Source: Doryteuthis pealeii (taxonomy: Eukaryota; Mollusca; Cephalopoda; Myopsida; Loliginidae). Taken from it: DNA of 64,000 nucleotides. The translations under genes and the position numbers were made by a program. Position 1 is the first letter of the stretch, and the number at the start of each line of letters is the position of its first letter. The stretch covers positions 87,617,008 to 87,681,007 of the forward strand of contig CM042143.1 in NCBI GenBank assembly GCA_023376005.1, written 5' to 3'. This document shows, piece after piece, positions 63,192-64,000 of this stretch. The notes beneath the pieces are model-generated. The model did not search any database, had not been told where the DNA came from, and worked only from the letters and a program-made list of their open reading frames with translations.

Positions 63192-63643
63192 ATATATATG
63201 GAGTTAAGAGTAAGGAAATGAACTATGGTGTTGTTTGTTAACCCCTAATTCATTCTTGATATTCCGAGATAAAATCTCTTCGACAGAAGATTTTTTAAAC
63301 TGAAGCTTCTATTAGTGATCGTCCATTCTGCTTTGTATCTTATATCCAAATTCTCTGCGTGTTTGTGTGTGTTTATCTGTGTGTGCCTGTTCAACAAGGT
63401 CTGATTATCATTCCAGGTTTGGCCTACTCTTTTTGTTTAATATTAAGCAGTGGTGTGTGTGTTTGTGTGTGTGTGTGTGTGTATGTGGGGGTGTAATTTC
63501 CAGGCCCATCTGATTAAAAAAATTTTTTTTTATCACATTCACCTGTTGGTTTGTAGGGAGTGTTGCTTCTGTGTATTTTGTGTGTTTGTGCGTGTGTGTG
63601 TTCTTAATACCCAGTTGATTTTTTAAAAGTACATATATTGTGT

Positions 63644-63724
<81 letters not shown>

Positions 63725-64000
63725 TTTATTTGTTTATCATGTGTGTGTTTGTTGGGTTGTGTACGTGTATGCCATGCCCATATGCGTTTGTGTGTGTGTA
63801 TGTGTGTGTTGGATTTAGAAAAGGTTAGAATAGAACTAATTTTCATCAAAAATTATAATCATAGATTCTGCTAGATTTTTAAAATATATGATTATAGATT
63901 CTGCTAGATTTTTAAAAAAATATATATATATTGCCACTACTTGTTTGCCATGTGGGTGTGTGCGTTTGTTGGACATTTGTGTGTTTTGTTTGTGTGTGTG
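62961..64000. other. Microsatellite-rich, no gene recognised
   Basis: Interrupted TA at 63150-63199. GT-rich at 63360-63510. (CA)n at 63644-63671 with (TA)n to 63721. GT-rich to the window end. A short direct repeat TATGATTATAGATTCTGCTA-like lies at 63853 and 63888. Confidence 0.6.

Overview
This 64 kb window is repeat-dominated, AT-rich animal DNA. I find no intact host gene. The organism is most likely a cephalopod mollusc, probably an octopus. That is an inference from three things: several tRNA-derived SINE families with A/B boxes and conserved bodies, very many (TA)n, (CT)n and (CA)n arrays, and Penelope-like, mariner, LINE and Helitron-like debris. Every long open reading frame is either low-complexity (TA, CT) or a broken transposon fragment.

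I name the dispersed families by letter. A is a tRNA SINE with an (ACTT)n tail. B is a tRNA SINE with a (TA/CATA)n tail. C is a ~600 bp repeat with a (CCAA)n or (CAAA)n tail. D is a ~480 bp repeat. E is a tRNA SINE whose tail resembles that of C. F is a ~280 bp LTR-like unit. G is a ~165 bp repeat that sits beside TA arrays. H is a ~250 bp repeat. There is also a Helitron-like family with a 3' hairpin followed by CTAG.

Layout. 0-8 kb: LINE fragments, an internally deleted mariner, a complete Helitron-like copy (1852-2476), an inverted element with a hammerhead-like core, and C/B SINEs. 8-12 kb: purine-rich low-complexity DNA. 12-18 kb: four long inverted repeats and a LINE 3' end. 18-31 kb: nested SINE/LTR-like insertions, a Penelope-like 5' fragment with a hammerhead-like motif, and two related foldback elements that carry canonical hammerhead ribozyme cores (22.6 and 31.0 kb). 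31-46 kb: SINEs, a 236-bp-arm palindrome, and C-in-C and C-in-D nesting. 46-54 kb: a duplicated block whose pyrimidine tract differs about eightfold in length, a 49-bp minisatellite and two more Helitron-like copies. 54-64 kb: an hAT-like element, a 5S-rRNA-like sequence, and a 3 kb array of 33 x ~91 bp that grew inside a single SINE B copy.

The most notable items are (1) foldback elements that combine a tRNA-Asp-like pol III head with a hammerhead core, plus many hammerhead-like cores nearby, and (2) the 91-bp satellite born inside a SINE. Family assignments rest on reading the sequence by eye. Coordinates of diverged repeats are approximate to about 10 bp unless target-site duplications are given.
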